Origin: Gammaproteobacteria bacterium
GTDB lineage: Bacteria; Pseudomonadota; Gammaproteobacteria; Enterobacterales; Alteromonadaceae
Assembly (NCBI GenBank): GCA_018222405.1
Contig: JAAFAI010000029.1
Span: 1 to 55,809, forward strand
Direction of reading: 5' to 3'
Length of the DNA: 55,809 bases
Shown here: positions 9,403 through 17,490 of the stretch, one piece after another
Numbering within the stretch: the first letter of the stretch is position 1
Layout: each line of letters starts with the position of its first letter
The notes under the pieces: model-generated
The model's database searches: none
What the model saw: only the letters and a program-made list of their open reading frames with translations
What the model was told of the DNA's origin: nothing
Position numbers and translations under genes: made by a program

Positions 9403-9711
9403 CTATACCCGAACGACTGAATTGTCGTCAAAACTCACCGGTGAAGGCGAATAAGCATCCGCTTCCCAGTCGTTTTCCCAGCTTTCGTCATCCAGTAAAT
9501 AACGGAACTGATATTCCGCCTCGGCAGGCAAATTAACCGTTTGCGTGAAATCGCCGTTTTTGAGCTTTTTCATCGGTTCAGCCTGGATATCCCAAGCATT
9601 AAAATCGCCCACCAGCTTGGCTGTGTCAGCATTATTCGCTTCACTGGCTTTTAACTTGAAGGTTACTTTGCAGATAGGTTTGGATTTTAAATATTGCTTT
9701 TTCAGACTCAT
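9403..9711 (-). CDS. Small CBM48 / AMPK-beta-like glycogen-binding-domain protein
   Basis: The 102-residue protein is essentially one early-set beta-sandwich of the CBM48/isoamylase-N type. Features typical of that fold are LVGDFNAWD near residues 33-41, then MKKLKNGDFTQTV, YQFRYLLDD and a WENDWEAD segment. In large enzymes this domain binds alpha-glucans next to a catalytic domain; here it stands alone. Its role is unknown and could be glycogen or protein binding. It is convergent with etfA and has its own upstream region (9712-9989). Confidence 0.8.
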   Translation of the reverse strand: MSLKKQYLKSKPICKVTFKLKASEANNADTAKLVGDFNAWDIQAEPMKKLKNGDFTQTVNLPAEAEYQFRYLLDDESWENDWEADAYSPSPVSFDDNSVVRV

Positions 9712-9989
9712 TGTTTTCTCTCCTGCTCAACAATCTGTAATTAAATTACAAGTTACGCTCAAATAATCACCGTTTCAAGCGCTTTTGTTCGAAATGTGGT
9801 CACAAATTAACGGCAATGCCGGTTATTAAAAGCAAAATTTACCTGCCCAATAAACGTCTTAATAAATCGACACATTTATTAACAAAAGAAATAAGGCGTT
9901 TACCCGACTTACTCCGTAATATTAGCGTTAGAAAAGTTTATGTTTAGCAGGCTGGCGTAGATCAGCAGCACAACCAGAGTGGCACATTA

Positions 9990-11195
9990 ATGAAGTTATC
10001 GTCTTTAATCAGGTCGGCGCTGCCGATTTTATTACTCGGCCTGGCGCTTATCGCAGCGGGTATTATGATCCTGTCGAAAAAACCGCCGGAGAAAAAAGTA
10101 GTAGAAGAGCTGGCGTTTTTAGTGGATGCACAGCCGGTGTATACCGAGCATGTGGAATTTACGGTTACCAGCCAGGGCAACGTCCAGCCCAAGCATAAAA
10201 CCAGTATCGCCACCCAGGTGAGTGGCCGGGTAGTGGAGATTGCCGACAACTTTGTGGTGGGTGGTTTCTTTAACAAAGGCGACGTACTGCTTACCCTGGA
10301 ACAAGATGATTACCAGACTGATCTGAGTCTGGCTGAGGCCGAGCTGGCACAGGCCGAAGCGGCACTGCAGGAAGAAATAGCCCGCGGCAAAGTGGCCGCT
10401 GAAGAATGGCGTTCGGTGAATGGCGTAGTGCCGCCTGAGCTTGGCTTGCGCAAGCCGCAACTGGCCAAAGAGCAAGCCAATGTAAAAGCTGCTAAAGCCA
10501 AGCTGGCCAGAGCACAACGTAATCTCGACCGGACTCAGGTAATTGCCCCGTATGATGGCATTGTGATTGAGCGTAATGCCGATCTGGGCCAGTTTGTAGG
10601 TACCGGCGCCCTGGTAGGAGAGCTGTATTCCACCAAGGTGGCCGAAGTGCGCTTACCGCTCACCGATGCGGATTTAGCCTTTATTGATCTTGAAAGCGGT
10701 ATTTCCCACCGCAACCCGGTTACGCTAAGCGCCATGGTAGGTGGCAAGTTTCAGCAGTGGCAGGGCACGCTGGTGCGTAGTGAAGGGGTGTTGGATACCA
10801 CTAACCGGTTGATTTACGCAGTTGTGGAAGTACGCGATCCGTACCTGCGGGATAATAGCGAGTTTAATGTACCACTGCGCTTTGGCCAGTTTGTGCAGGC
10901 CGTAATCAGCGGGACCGACGCACGCTCGTTAATTGTGATCCCACGCAGTTTACTGCGCCTTGATGGCACCGTTCTGGTGGCCGACGAGAATAACGAACTG
11001 CAAATAAAGCAGGTAGATATTGCCCGCTCCAGCCCGGAGTCGGTGTATATCTCGGCCGGTTTGCGCGACGGCGACAAGGTAGTACGTAGCGCTGTTCCTA
11101 ATCCGTATAATGGTATGCCGGTGCGTTTGCCTGAGCAGGATCCTGCAGAACAGGACGTAGCCGATGAAGACGCTGCGTTAGATACCGGAGCATAA
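9990..11195 (+). CDS. RND efflux membrane-fusion (periplasmic adaptor) protein
   Basis: This adaptor links an inner-membrane RND pump to an outer-membrane channel. The 401 residues show one N-terminal membrane anchor (about 9-28), a lipoyl-like half-motif (VSGRVVEIADNFVVGGFF), a coiled-coil hairpin rich in Ala and Glu (about 105-175), the second lipoyl half (VIAPYDGIVIERNADLGQFV) and beta-barrel and membrane-proximal domains. The partner RND gene begins four bases after the stop. Substrate class (drug or other) cannot be read from sequence, and no outer-membrane factor is encoded beside it. Confidence 0.92.
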   Translation: MKLSSLIRSALPILLLGLALIAAGIMILSKKPPEKKVVEELAFLVDAQPVYTEHVEFTVTSQGNVQPKHKTSIATQVSGRVVEIADNFVVGGFFNKGDVLLTLEQDDYQTDLSLAEAELAQAEAALQEEIARGKVAAEEWRSVNGVVPPELGLRKPQLAKEQANVKAAKAKLARAQRNLDRTQVIAPYDGIVIERNADLGQFVGTGALVGELYSTKVAEVRLPLTDADLAFIDLESGISHRNPVTLSAMVGGKFQQWQGTLVRSEGVLDTTNRLIYAVVEVRDPYLRDNSEFNVPLRFGQFVQAVISGTDARSLIVIPRSLLRLDGTVLVADENNELQIKQVDIARSSPESVYISAGLRDGDKVVRSAVPNPYNGMPVRLPEQDPAEQDVADEDAALDTGA

Positions 11196-11198
11196 GCC

Positions 11199-14100
11199 AT
11201 GCAAGCATATAACACGCATAAAGGCCTGATAGCCTGGTTTGCCCGCAACAGCGTGGCAGCCAACCTGCTGATGTGGATCTTGCTCATCGGCGGTGTATTT
11301 GGTGCTTTCGGTATTCAAAAGCAGGTGTTTCCCAATTTTGAGGTGAACCTCATTTCAGTTCGGGTGCCTTATCTTGGCGCTGCGCCCCAGGAAGTAGAAG
11401 AAGGCGTTCTGTTAAAAGTTGAAGATGCAATTAAAGATCTCGACGGCATTAAACAGATCACCTCGACTGCCACCGAAGGGATGGGTTCGGTTACTATCGA
11501 GGTAGAAGAAGACTACGACGTTCAGGTGGTCCTCGATGAGGTAAAATCTCAGGTCGACGCTATTCCCAGTTTCCCCGGTAACACAGAGAAGCCGATAGTT
11601 TATCGCACCAAGTTCCAGCAGGACGTACTGTGGATAGCTGTGTACGGCGACGCCAGTGAACGGGAATTAAAGGAGTTCGCCAAGAACCTGCGTGATGATG
11701 TTGCCAATTTGCCGGGCATTTCCAATGTTCAGGTGGTGGGCGATCGCGACTATGAAATTTCTATCGAAATGTCGGAATACACGCTGCAGAAATACGATTT
11801 AACCTTTTCTGAAGTGGTAAATGCGGTACGTCAGTCGTCGGTTGATTTACCCGGCGGTGCGATTAAGTCAGATAACGGCAATATTCTGCTGCGGACTAAA
11901 GGCCAGGCGTACACCGGTTGGGAGTTTGCGCAGATTGTGTTGTTAACCCGTGCTGACGGCTCGCGCCTGACACTGGGCGATATTGCCACCATTGATGACG
12001 GCTTTGTGGAAGACCCTCAGTATGCCATGTTTGATAACCAGCCGGCGGTTAACGTGCGGGTTAAAGCCGTAGGCGACCAAAACGCGCTGGAAATTTCCAA
12101 AGAAGTGAATCAGTACCTGGCTAAAAATAAAAAGGACTTCCCGGCGCATATCAAAGCCGATGCCTGGGGCGATTCGTCGTTTTATCTGGCCGACCGCCTT
12201 AACATGATGTTGGAAAACATGTTCTGGGGTGGGGTGCTGGTGTTTTTAGTACTGTCCCTATTTCTTAAAATTAAACTCGCATTCTGGGTAATGGTGGGGC
12301 TGCCGGTGTGCTTTTTAGGCACGCTGATGGTATTGCCCATGGAAGGCCTGGGCGTTTCTATTAACATGCTCAGCTTGTTTGCCTTTATTCTGGTGCTGGG
12401 GATAGTGGTGGATGATGCCATTATTATGGGGGAATCTGCCTATTCAGAAATCGATGCCAAAGGGCATAGCACAGATAATGTTATTGCCGGTGTAAAAAAG
12501 GTCGCCATGCCGGCCACCTTCGGGGTACTTACTACCATTGCTGCTTTTTCGCCGATGCTGATGGTATCCGGTCCGTTTGGGGTGATATGGAAAACCATTG
12601 GGCTGGTAGTCATTGTGTGCCTGACCTTTTCACTCATCGAGTCAAAGCTGATCCTGCCGGCTCATCTGGCGCACATGCGCCTCAAGCCTTACGATCCGGC
12701 GAAAGCTAACCGTTTTCAGCGTTTCCGCGATTTTTTCAGTGAAGGCATTAAATCGTTTATTAAAAACATTTACGCGCCGCTTTTGGTTAAGGCGGTAAAA
12801 GCGCGCTATGTAACGCTGGCCGCTTTTGTCAGCATGCTGATTTTAACTTATGGCATGTTTAAGGGTGACTGGGTGCGGTTTGTATTCTTCCCCACCATTC
12901 CAAGTGACTTTGTCGCGGCATCTGTGGAACTGGAACCGGGCTCATCACTGTCGCAGCGCGATAAAGCGATGGATACGTTGCTGGATGCGATGTATCGGAT
13001 GGATGAACAACTCACCCGCGAGACCGGTTCAGGTGTGATCAGCCATGCGGTGGCCTTTGACCAGGGCTCGTTGGGTGGCCAGGTGTTTGCCGAGCTGAGT
13101 AAAGGAGAATCACGGGAAGTTACCGATACCGAAATTCAGCGCCGCTGGCGGGAGTTTATGCCGGAAATTCCAGGCGTGAAAACCCTTAACTTTAATGCAC
13201 CGGGCGGCCCGGGCGGTGGCTCAGACTTAAGCTTTGAATTCAGTTCCAGTGATATTACTCAGCTTGAACTCATCAGTAAGGATGTTAAAGCGGCACTGGC
13301 CGAGTACAACGGGGTGTCTGACATTAACGATACCTTCGCCGGTGGCGCCGATGAAATTCAGTTGCAGTTAAAGCCCCAGGCAGAAGCCCTTGGTATTACC
13401 TTACAGCAACTGGGACAGCAGGTTCGTTACGGTTTTTATGGTGCCGAAGTTCAGCGCGTCCAGCGTGACGACGAAGAAGTTAAAGTGATGGTGCGCTATC
13501 CCAGGGAAGAACGTAATTCCATTGGTCATTTGGAAACCATGCGGGTGCGTTCGCCGGCGGGCCAGGACGTGCCGTTTGAACAAGTGGCAGATATCGAGCT
13601 GGGCAAAGGGTACGACTCAATTATCCGGGTCGACGGCCAGCGTTCGGTAACCGTTTCGGCGGCGGTCGATAAAGACATTGCTGAGCCTAACGAAGTCACC
13701 ATGGAAATGATCACCCGGGTCATTCCGGAAATCATGAAAAAGTACCCGCGGGTGGAGTTTAAACTGCAAGGTAATTCCCGTGAACAAATGGAAGCCATGA
13801 CATCGCTCGCCCAGGGCTTATTATTTGCTCTGTTTGCTATTTATGCGTTGTTAGCGATTCCACTGCGCTCTTACACGCAACCGCTGATCATCATGTCGGT
13901 GATCCCCTTTGGTATAGTTGGGGCAATACTGGGCCATCTGATGCTGGGTCATGCCGTTAGTGTACTTTCCATTTGTGGCATTATTGCGCTGTCGGGCGTG
14001 GTGGTTAACGACAGCCTGATCATGGTTGATTTTGTTAACCGTGCACGGCAAGAGGGCCATCGCCTGATGGATGCAGCAATTAGTGCAGGTACACAGCGGT

Positions 14101-14354
14101 TCAGGGCGATTATTCTGACCTCTCTGACCACCTTCATGGGCCTGGTACCGATAATGTTTGAACGCAGTCTGCAGGCTCAGGTGGTTATCCCCATGGCGAT
14201 ATCCCTGGCGTTTGGTATTTTGTTTGCCACGGTTATCACCTTACTACTGGTACCCGCGTTGTACGTTATTCTTGATGACATTAAAAATGGCCTGACCAGA
14301 AATAAGCGCTCGGCACTGGCATCTGAGCCATCAGAAGGGGTGATATCCAAATAG
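11199..14354 (+). CDS. RND-family efflux permease (AcrB/HAE-like)
   Basis: This is a proton-driven inner-membrane transporter of 1051 residues with the expected two halves of six transmembrane segments plus large periplasmic porter loops. The first TM (NLLMWILLIGGVFG) is preceded by WFARNSVAAN. The proton-relay aspartates are seen in TM4 (GIVVDDAIIMGE), and the matching TM10 motif reads SGVVVNDSLIMVDF. The ribosome site (GGAG) lies within the end of the adaptor gene, so the two are one operon. It is closer to the HAE-like AcrB branch than to heavy-metal CusA pumps, which is a judgement from overall appearance. Confidence 0.93.
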   Translation: MQAYNTHKGLIAWFARNSVAANLLMWILLIGGVFGAFGIQKQVFPNFEVNLISVRVPYLGAAPQEVEEGVLLKVEDAIKDLDGIKQITSTATEGMGSVTIEVEEDYDVQVVLDEVKSQVDAIPSFPGNTEKPIVYRTKFQQDVLWIAVYGDASERELKEFAKNLRDDVANLPGISNVQVVGDRDYEISIEMSEYTLQKYDLTFSEVVNAVRQSSVDLPGGAIKSDNGNILLRTKGQAYTGWEFAQIVLLTRADGSRLTLGDIATIDDGFVEDPQYAMFDNQPAVNVRVKAVGDQNALEISKEVNQYLAKNKKDFPAHIKADAWGDSSFYLADRLNMMLENMFWGGVLVFLVLSLFLKIKLAFWVMVGLPVCFLGTLMVLPMEGLGVSINMLSLFAFILVLGIVVDDAIIMGESAYSEIDAKGHSTDNVIAGVKKVAMPATFGVLTTIAAFSPMLMVSGPFGVIWKTIGLVVIVCLTFSLIESKLILPAHLAHMRLKPYDPAKANRFQRFRDFFSEGIKSFIKNIYAPLLVKAVKARYVTLAAFVSMLILTYGMFKGDWVRFVFFPTIPSDFVAASVELEPGSSLSQRDKAMDTLLDAMYRMDEQLTRETGSGVISHAVAFDQGSLGGQVFAELSKGESREVTDTEIQRRWREFMPEIPGVKTLNFNAPGGPGGGSDLSFEFSSSDITQLELISKDVKAALAEYNGVSDINDTFAGGADEIQLQLKPQAEALGITLQQLGQQVRYGFYGAEVQRVQRDDEEVKVMVRYPREERNSIGHLETMRVRSPAGQDVPFEQVADIELGKGYDSIIRVDGQRSVTVSAAVDKDIAEPNEVTMEMITRVIPEIMKKYPRVEFKLQGNSREQMEAMTSLAQGLLFALFAIYALLAIPLRSYTQPLIIMSVIPFGIVGAILGHLMLGHAVSVLSICGIIALSGVVVNDSLIMVDFVNRARQEGHRLMDAAISAGTQRFRAIILTSLTTFMGLVPIMFERSLQAQVVIPMAISLAFGILFATVITLLLVPALYVILDDIKNGLTRNKRSALASEPSEGVISK

Positions 14355-14397
14355 TCGCTACGGGCGCATCACGTGCGCCGCAAATGGCAGTTAACTA

Positions 14398-14430
14398 AAC
14401 GCCGGCAGGGAAACCTGACCGGCGTTTTTT
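14398..14430 (+). terminator. Terminator of the RND operon
   Basis: AACGCCGGCAGG pairs with CCTG-A-CCGGCGTT through a GAAA tetraloop with one bulged A, followed by six T residues. Confidence 0.85.
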
Positions 14431-14497
14431 ATTCTGTCTGTAGTATTTCATATCACTCTGTTCAAAATAAACCGGTTCAAAATAAATCATAAAAAAC

Positions 14498-14540
14498 TTG
14501 AATGCTGATAAATTATACAGTACTGTTTGGCTATACAGTA
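14498..14540 (+). promoter_or_regulatory. SOS-type promoter with perfect LexA box
   Basis: TACTGTTTGGCTATACAGTA at 14521-14540 has both ends of the enterobacterial LexA consensus (TACTGT, N8, ACAGTA) without mismatch. It overlaps a putative -10 (TACTGT) placed 17 bases from a -35 TTGAAT at 14498-14503. The start codon follows 16 bases after the box. LexA repression is a strong inference. Confidence 0.85.
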
Positions 14541-14555
14541 TTTGAGGGTATTGTG

Positions 14556-14921
14556 ATGAACACAGGTTTAAAAACAATTGATAACTTAATTGAACGCTTT
14601 GGTATTTCAGTGGGTGAGGGGCATGATGCTTTTCAACAGGTACTGGATCTTTACGGCGGTGACAGCCGCGCCACCACTATGAAGCTGCCGTTTTGTTTTT
14701 ATCAGATCATTACCAATTTGCCGGTGAGCCGCCGTTTATCGCTGCACCAGTTTTATCTGCCTCACCGTAAAGCCCGGTTAGCCAGCTTTTTGATTGACGA
14801 GAACGGCCAGATTATTGAGCAAGTTTATTATCAGCGAGATAGCAAGTATGTGAAGGCCTGCAAGAAATTACAGTCGCTTGTGCAACGTCACTACCTAAAA
14901 GACTGGGCTACAGCAGCCTGA
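14556..14921 (+). CDS. Uncharacterised SOS-box-controlled protein
   Basis: I do not recognise this 121-residue protein. The ATG at 14556 is chosen because GAGGG lies upstream; an in-frame ATG at 14502 would start inside the promoter. The product is soluble, without signal peptide or membrane helix. It is mixed alpha/beta, with an N-terminal helical stretch (LKTIDNLIERFGI) and a basic, helical C-terminus (YVKACKKLQSLVQRH). The position directly behind a LexA box, alone with no partner gene in the operon, suggests a small DNA-damage-inducible regulator, for example of cell division or a polymerase. That is inference only. It shows no convincing similarity to SulA, DinI, YebG or ImuA by eye. Confidence 0.8.
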   Translation: MNTGLKTIDNLIERFGISVGEGHDAFQQVLDLYGGDSRATTMKLPFCFYQIITNLPVSRRLSLHQFYLPHRKARLASFLIDENGQIIEQVYYQRDSKYVKACKKLQSLVQRHYLKDWATAA

Positions 14922-15027
14922 GGCTGGGTTTCATAAATTTGTTACTAAAACCGTATAATGTAAGATAAATACCATTGTTATTTATCCGTAATATCGGATA
15001 ATCACGCTTCTAGATAAGGAGTTGTGC

Positions 15028-15531
15028 GTGAAAGTTATCTTTTCACACGGTAAAGAAAGTGGCCCGTGGGGAACCAAAATTCGGTTTCTGGCAAACATCG
15101 CTGAAGAAATGGGATGTCAGATCCAAAGCATTGACTACAGCGACACCCTGGATCCGGAACAAAGGGTAGAGAGGCTGATGCAAGCTATCCCTATGGATGA
15201 TCCCGAAGTGTTACTGGTGGGCTCCAGCATGGGCGGTTATGTGTCTTTGGTTACTGCGTTACAGCATAAAGTACGCGGAGTGTTTTTACTGGCACCGGCC
15301 GTGGCAATGCCTGGCTATAAGGTACAATCCTACCCGGTCACTTGTCCGGTAACTTGCGTTCACGGCTGGCAGGACGAAATCATTCCGGCCGAGAATATTT
15401 TAAACTTCGCTAAACAGCTTAATATCACACTGCATCTGATACCCGGCGATCATCGTTTAAACGACTCTCTGAAAGCGGTTGGGGTACTATTCAAACAGTT
15501 TTTATTTGAGCGTCTGACCGATCAGTCGTGA
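15028..15531 (+). CDS. Small alpha/beta-hydrolase (YqiA/RBBP9-like)
   Basis: This is a 167-residue cytoplasmic hydrolase-fold protein. A GTG at 15028 is preferred over TTG at 15022 because AAGGAG lies at 15016-15021. Visible features are the N-terminal FSHGKESGPWGTK loop, the nucleophile elbow GSSMGGY near residue 68, an acidic residue in HGWQDEIIP, and a His in PGDHRLND. The compact size fits UPF0227/YqiA-like or serine-hydrolase RBBP9-like proteins. The substrate is unknown. Confidence 0.8.
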   Translation: MKVIFSHGKESGPWGTKIRFLANIAEEMGCQIQSIDYSDTLDPEQRVERLMQAIPMDDPEVLLVGSSMGGYVSLVTALQHKVRGVFLLAPAVAMPGYKVQSYPVTCPVTCVHGWQDEIIPAENILNFAKQLNITLHLIPGDHRLNDSLKAVGVLFKQFLFERLTDQS

Positions 15532-15568
15532 TTTCAACTTCCTAACAGGTTACAGGTAGTGAGTTAGA

Positions 15569-15992
15569 ATGCGCAGGGAAGTCTCAAAGCAACAACAGTT
15601 GACCAGGCTTGGCATCGCCTTCGTAGTCTTTTTACTTAGCAGTATTTACTATTACCATCGCGACGAAGCACAGGCTGAAAGCATAAATGCAATGTTTAAC
15701 GATACGGTATTCGGTATCCCGAACGTGAGTACCAAGCTGAATTTTTATTCTGACGAATTTTTATTCTGACACTCACGCACTGTTGAGTATTAAAATTACC
15801 GCCACGGGCTTACCCGAACCGGCCAGAGAGTATAAACCGCACTTGTTGGCATTTATTTGTTCCCAACCCTCACTAAAAGCGATTCTACGTGCGGGCAAAC
15901 CGATTCACTTCGATATGAGTGCACCGGATAGGTCTGAAGGCAGCCACGTTAATATGCAAATAGACGCAGCACGTTGTCACTACAGTGATTGA
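15569..15992 (+). pseudogene. Hypothetical membrane-anchored protein, frameshifted by a 16-bp tandem duplication
   Basis: Two short frames, 15569-15769 (66 codons, ending NFYSDEFLF) and one running to 15992 (PEPAREYKPHLLAF and onward), make one gene. The sequence GAATTTTTATTCTGAC occurs twice in tandem at 15739-15754 and 15755-15770. Deleting one copy joins the frames as NFYSD-THALLSIKITATG to give about 136 residues. The intact product would have an N-terminal basic segment and one transmembrane helix (LGIAFVVFLLSSIYYY), then a small soluble domain. I do not recognise the family. The lesion looks recent because both halves are otherwise open. Confidence 0.75.
15739..15770 (+). repeat. 16-bp tandem duplication causing a frameshift
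   Basis: Two identical, directly adjacent 16-base copies. Sixteen is not a multiple of three, so the reading frame of the hypothetical gene shifts and stops at 15769. Confidence 0.95.
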
Positions 15993-16008
15993 TAGTTTGA
16001 TATAGCCT

Positions 16009-16034
16009 GTGCTTTAAGCTAGTGCTTTAAGCTA
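16009..16034 (+). repeat. 13-bp tandem repeat
   Basis: GTGCTTTAAGCTA occurs twice in direct succession in the region between the broken gene and the transposase gene. No gene is seen from 15993 to 16266. Confidence 0.85.
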
Positions 16035-16266
16035 GGACAGGCACTTTAACTGAAAAATAAAAATGCTTAATAATTCGGTTTATTGTTAACCTTTTGGTTC
16101 TCGCTATTTTAAAAGAATGTTTTCGGAACTGTAAATTGGTTGGGCTTATGGATAGTTATTCCAACAACTTCATATCAGGTTAATAATACTGGTTAATTAT
16201 GGCATCTGATAGACCAAGAAGTCTTGAAAAGTAGTGTGTTGATTTAGAGTAAGGAAAGCTTTCAGT

Positions 16267-17217
16267 CTAAGCTGAGTTGTAGTTGTTCTTTCTATTGAGG
16301 ATTCGATTAAACTTTTCGAGGCTAACAGAATTTTGAAATTCAGTTTCTATGCCCGATATCATGGCTTGCCAGTCGGCCAGTTCTAATCCTGCCCTGGTAA
16401 GGATAGGAGAAGCGGTATCTTCAATTTTTCCTCGCTTTTGCGGATGATAATGTCGACCTGAGAATTCCACTAATGCCAGGTAATCATGAAGTTGAAAAGG
16501 TAAACCATCGGGCATATTTGCTTTGATATTACCCGCAAAGGGGAAAAGTAGTTTAGGTTGTTTGTTGGATTTAGCCGCGTTGATACGCTGTTGAATGCTG
16601 GTATGGTTTGAAGTCTCAGGCGTTTTCGCAACCCCCGCTCGTATCGGATTCAAGTCAACATAGGCCATACAAGCCGCTAATGCAGCGTCATCTAACAAAG
16701 CTTGTGATTTAAAACGCCCTTCCCAGAAATGCCCGGTGCAATCATCTTCTTTATTGGCCTGCCTGGCAATGTATTCATTGAGTAAACGCATAAACCAACT
16801 GATATCGTAAAGTCGACGCCGGTAGACTTCTGCAACCTCAGTTACGGTAGCGATTTCAGCCTTTGTTAAATTTTTACCTTGCTCAGGATGAATAAATCGT
16901 TGAGATAACAACATTCCTTTGAACAGTTTGAGCCAACGCTGGATAACTTCTTTGGTCGTTAAGGCATCGGCTTTCTGTTTATTAATGCGTAATACCACAT
17001 GAGTATGATTACTCATTATCGCAAACGCGCAGACATCCACACAAAAAACTTCTGACAATAACATCAATCGGTCTTCGACCCATTGGCGACGATGCTCGTA
17101 GCTTCTTCCTGAGACTTTATCCTGGCCACAGAGATACGCACGACGCACACACCGGGAAACGCAGTGGTAATAGGGCGTATCAGAAAGACTAATCAGGCAT
17201 TTTCGGGGTCTGGGCAT
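16267..17217 (-). CDS. RAYT / IS200-like Y1 transposase-family protein
   Basis: These are HUH-type single-strand DNA transposases domesticated to act on extragenic repeats (REP-associated tyrosine transposases). The 316-residue protein begins MPRPRKCLISL, carries the HUH pair as SNHTHVVL (His71, His73), a candidate catalytic Tyr149 in RLLNEYIARQAN, and the family motifs GHFWEGRFK and YVDLNPIRAG. No classical IS terminal repeats are visible around it. A pair of 50-bp repeats lies 43 bases before its start codon. Intact length and motifs argue for function; the exact substrate repeats are inferred. Confidence 0.88.
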   Translation of the reverse strand: MPRPRKCLISLSDTPYYHCVSRCVRRAYLCGQDKVSGRSYEHRRQWVEDRLMLLSEVFCVDVCAFAIMSNHTHVVLRINKQKADALTTKEVIQRWLKLFKGMLLSQRFIHPEQGKNLTKAEIATVTEVAEVYRRRLYDISWFMRLLNEYIARQANKEDDCTGHFWEGRFKSQALLDDAALAACMAYVDLNPIRAGVAKTPETSNHTSIQQRINAAKSNKQPKLLFPFAGNIKANMPDGLPFQLHDYLALVEFSGRHYHPQKRGKIEDTASPILTRAGLELADWQAMISGIETEFQNSVSLEKFNRILNRKNNYNSA

Positions 17218-17260
17218 CTAAATATCCAACCTAAGCAACGGGTGTATCCATTGTGCTGAA

Positions 17261-17370
17261 GTTGAGATAAATTCCAACTGTACCTTTGGATGGTAAGTGA
17301 CTGTCCAAAGGGTGGTGGTAGTTGAGACAAATTCCAACTGTACCTGTGGATGGTGAGTGACTGTCCAAAT
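17261..17370. repeat. Two-copy 60-bp-period repeat next to the RAYT gene
   Basis: A conserved 50-base unit beginning GTTGAGAYAAATTCCAACTG occurs at 17261-17310 and 17321-17370 with about four differences. Copy 1 contains an inverted repeat CCTTTGGA/TCCAAAGG around a 13-base loop. The position just upstream of a RAYT gene fits a cognate REP-like repeat. Confidence 0.8.
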
Positions 17371-17396
17371 ATGAAATAGTCCAAATATGAAATAGT
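17365..17396. repeat. 16-bp tandem duplication
   Basis: CCAAATATGAAATAGT occurs twice in tandem at the end of the second RAYT-adjacent repeat. Confidence 0.9.
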
Positions 17397-17430
17397 TTTA
17401 GAAACGCTTCGTAAAAAAAATAATTGATGA

Positions 17431-17466
17431 ATAATAAAAAAGCCCTGGCTAAACAGTCAGGGCTTT
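17431..17466 (-). terminator. Terminator of the aminotransferase gene
   Basis: AAAGCCCTG/CAGGGCTTT with two further paired bases inside forms the stem. Read on the minus strand it is followed by the T-rich complement of 17431-17440. Confidence 0.8.
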
Positions 17467-17490
17467 CTGGTATTTATTAACTATCAGCGA

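Noticed and set aside
17261..17396. Possible CRISPR array
   Set aside because: Only two units of about 50 bases with a 10-base gap and no cas genes; better explained as RAYT-associated repeats.
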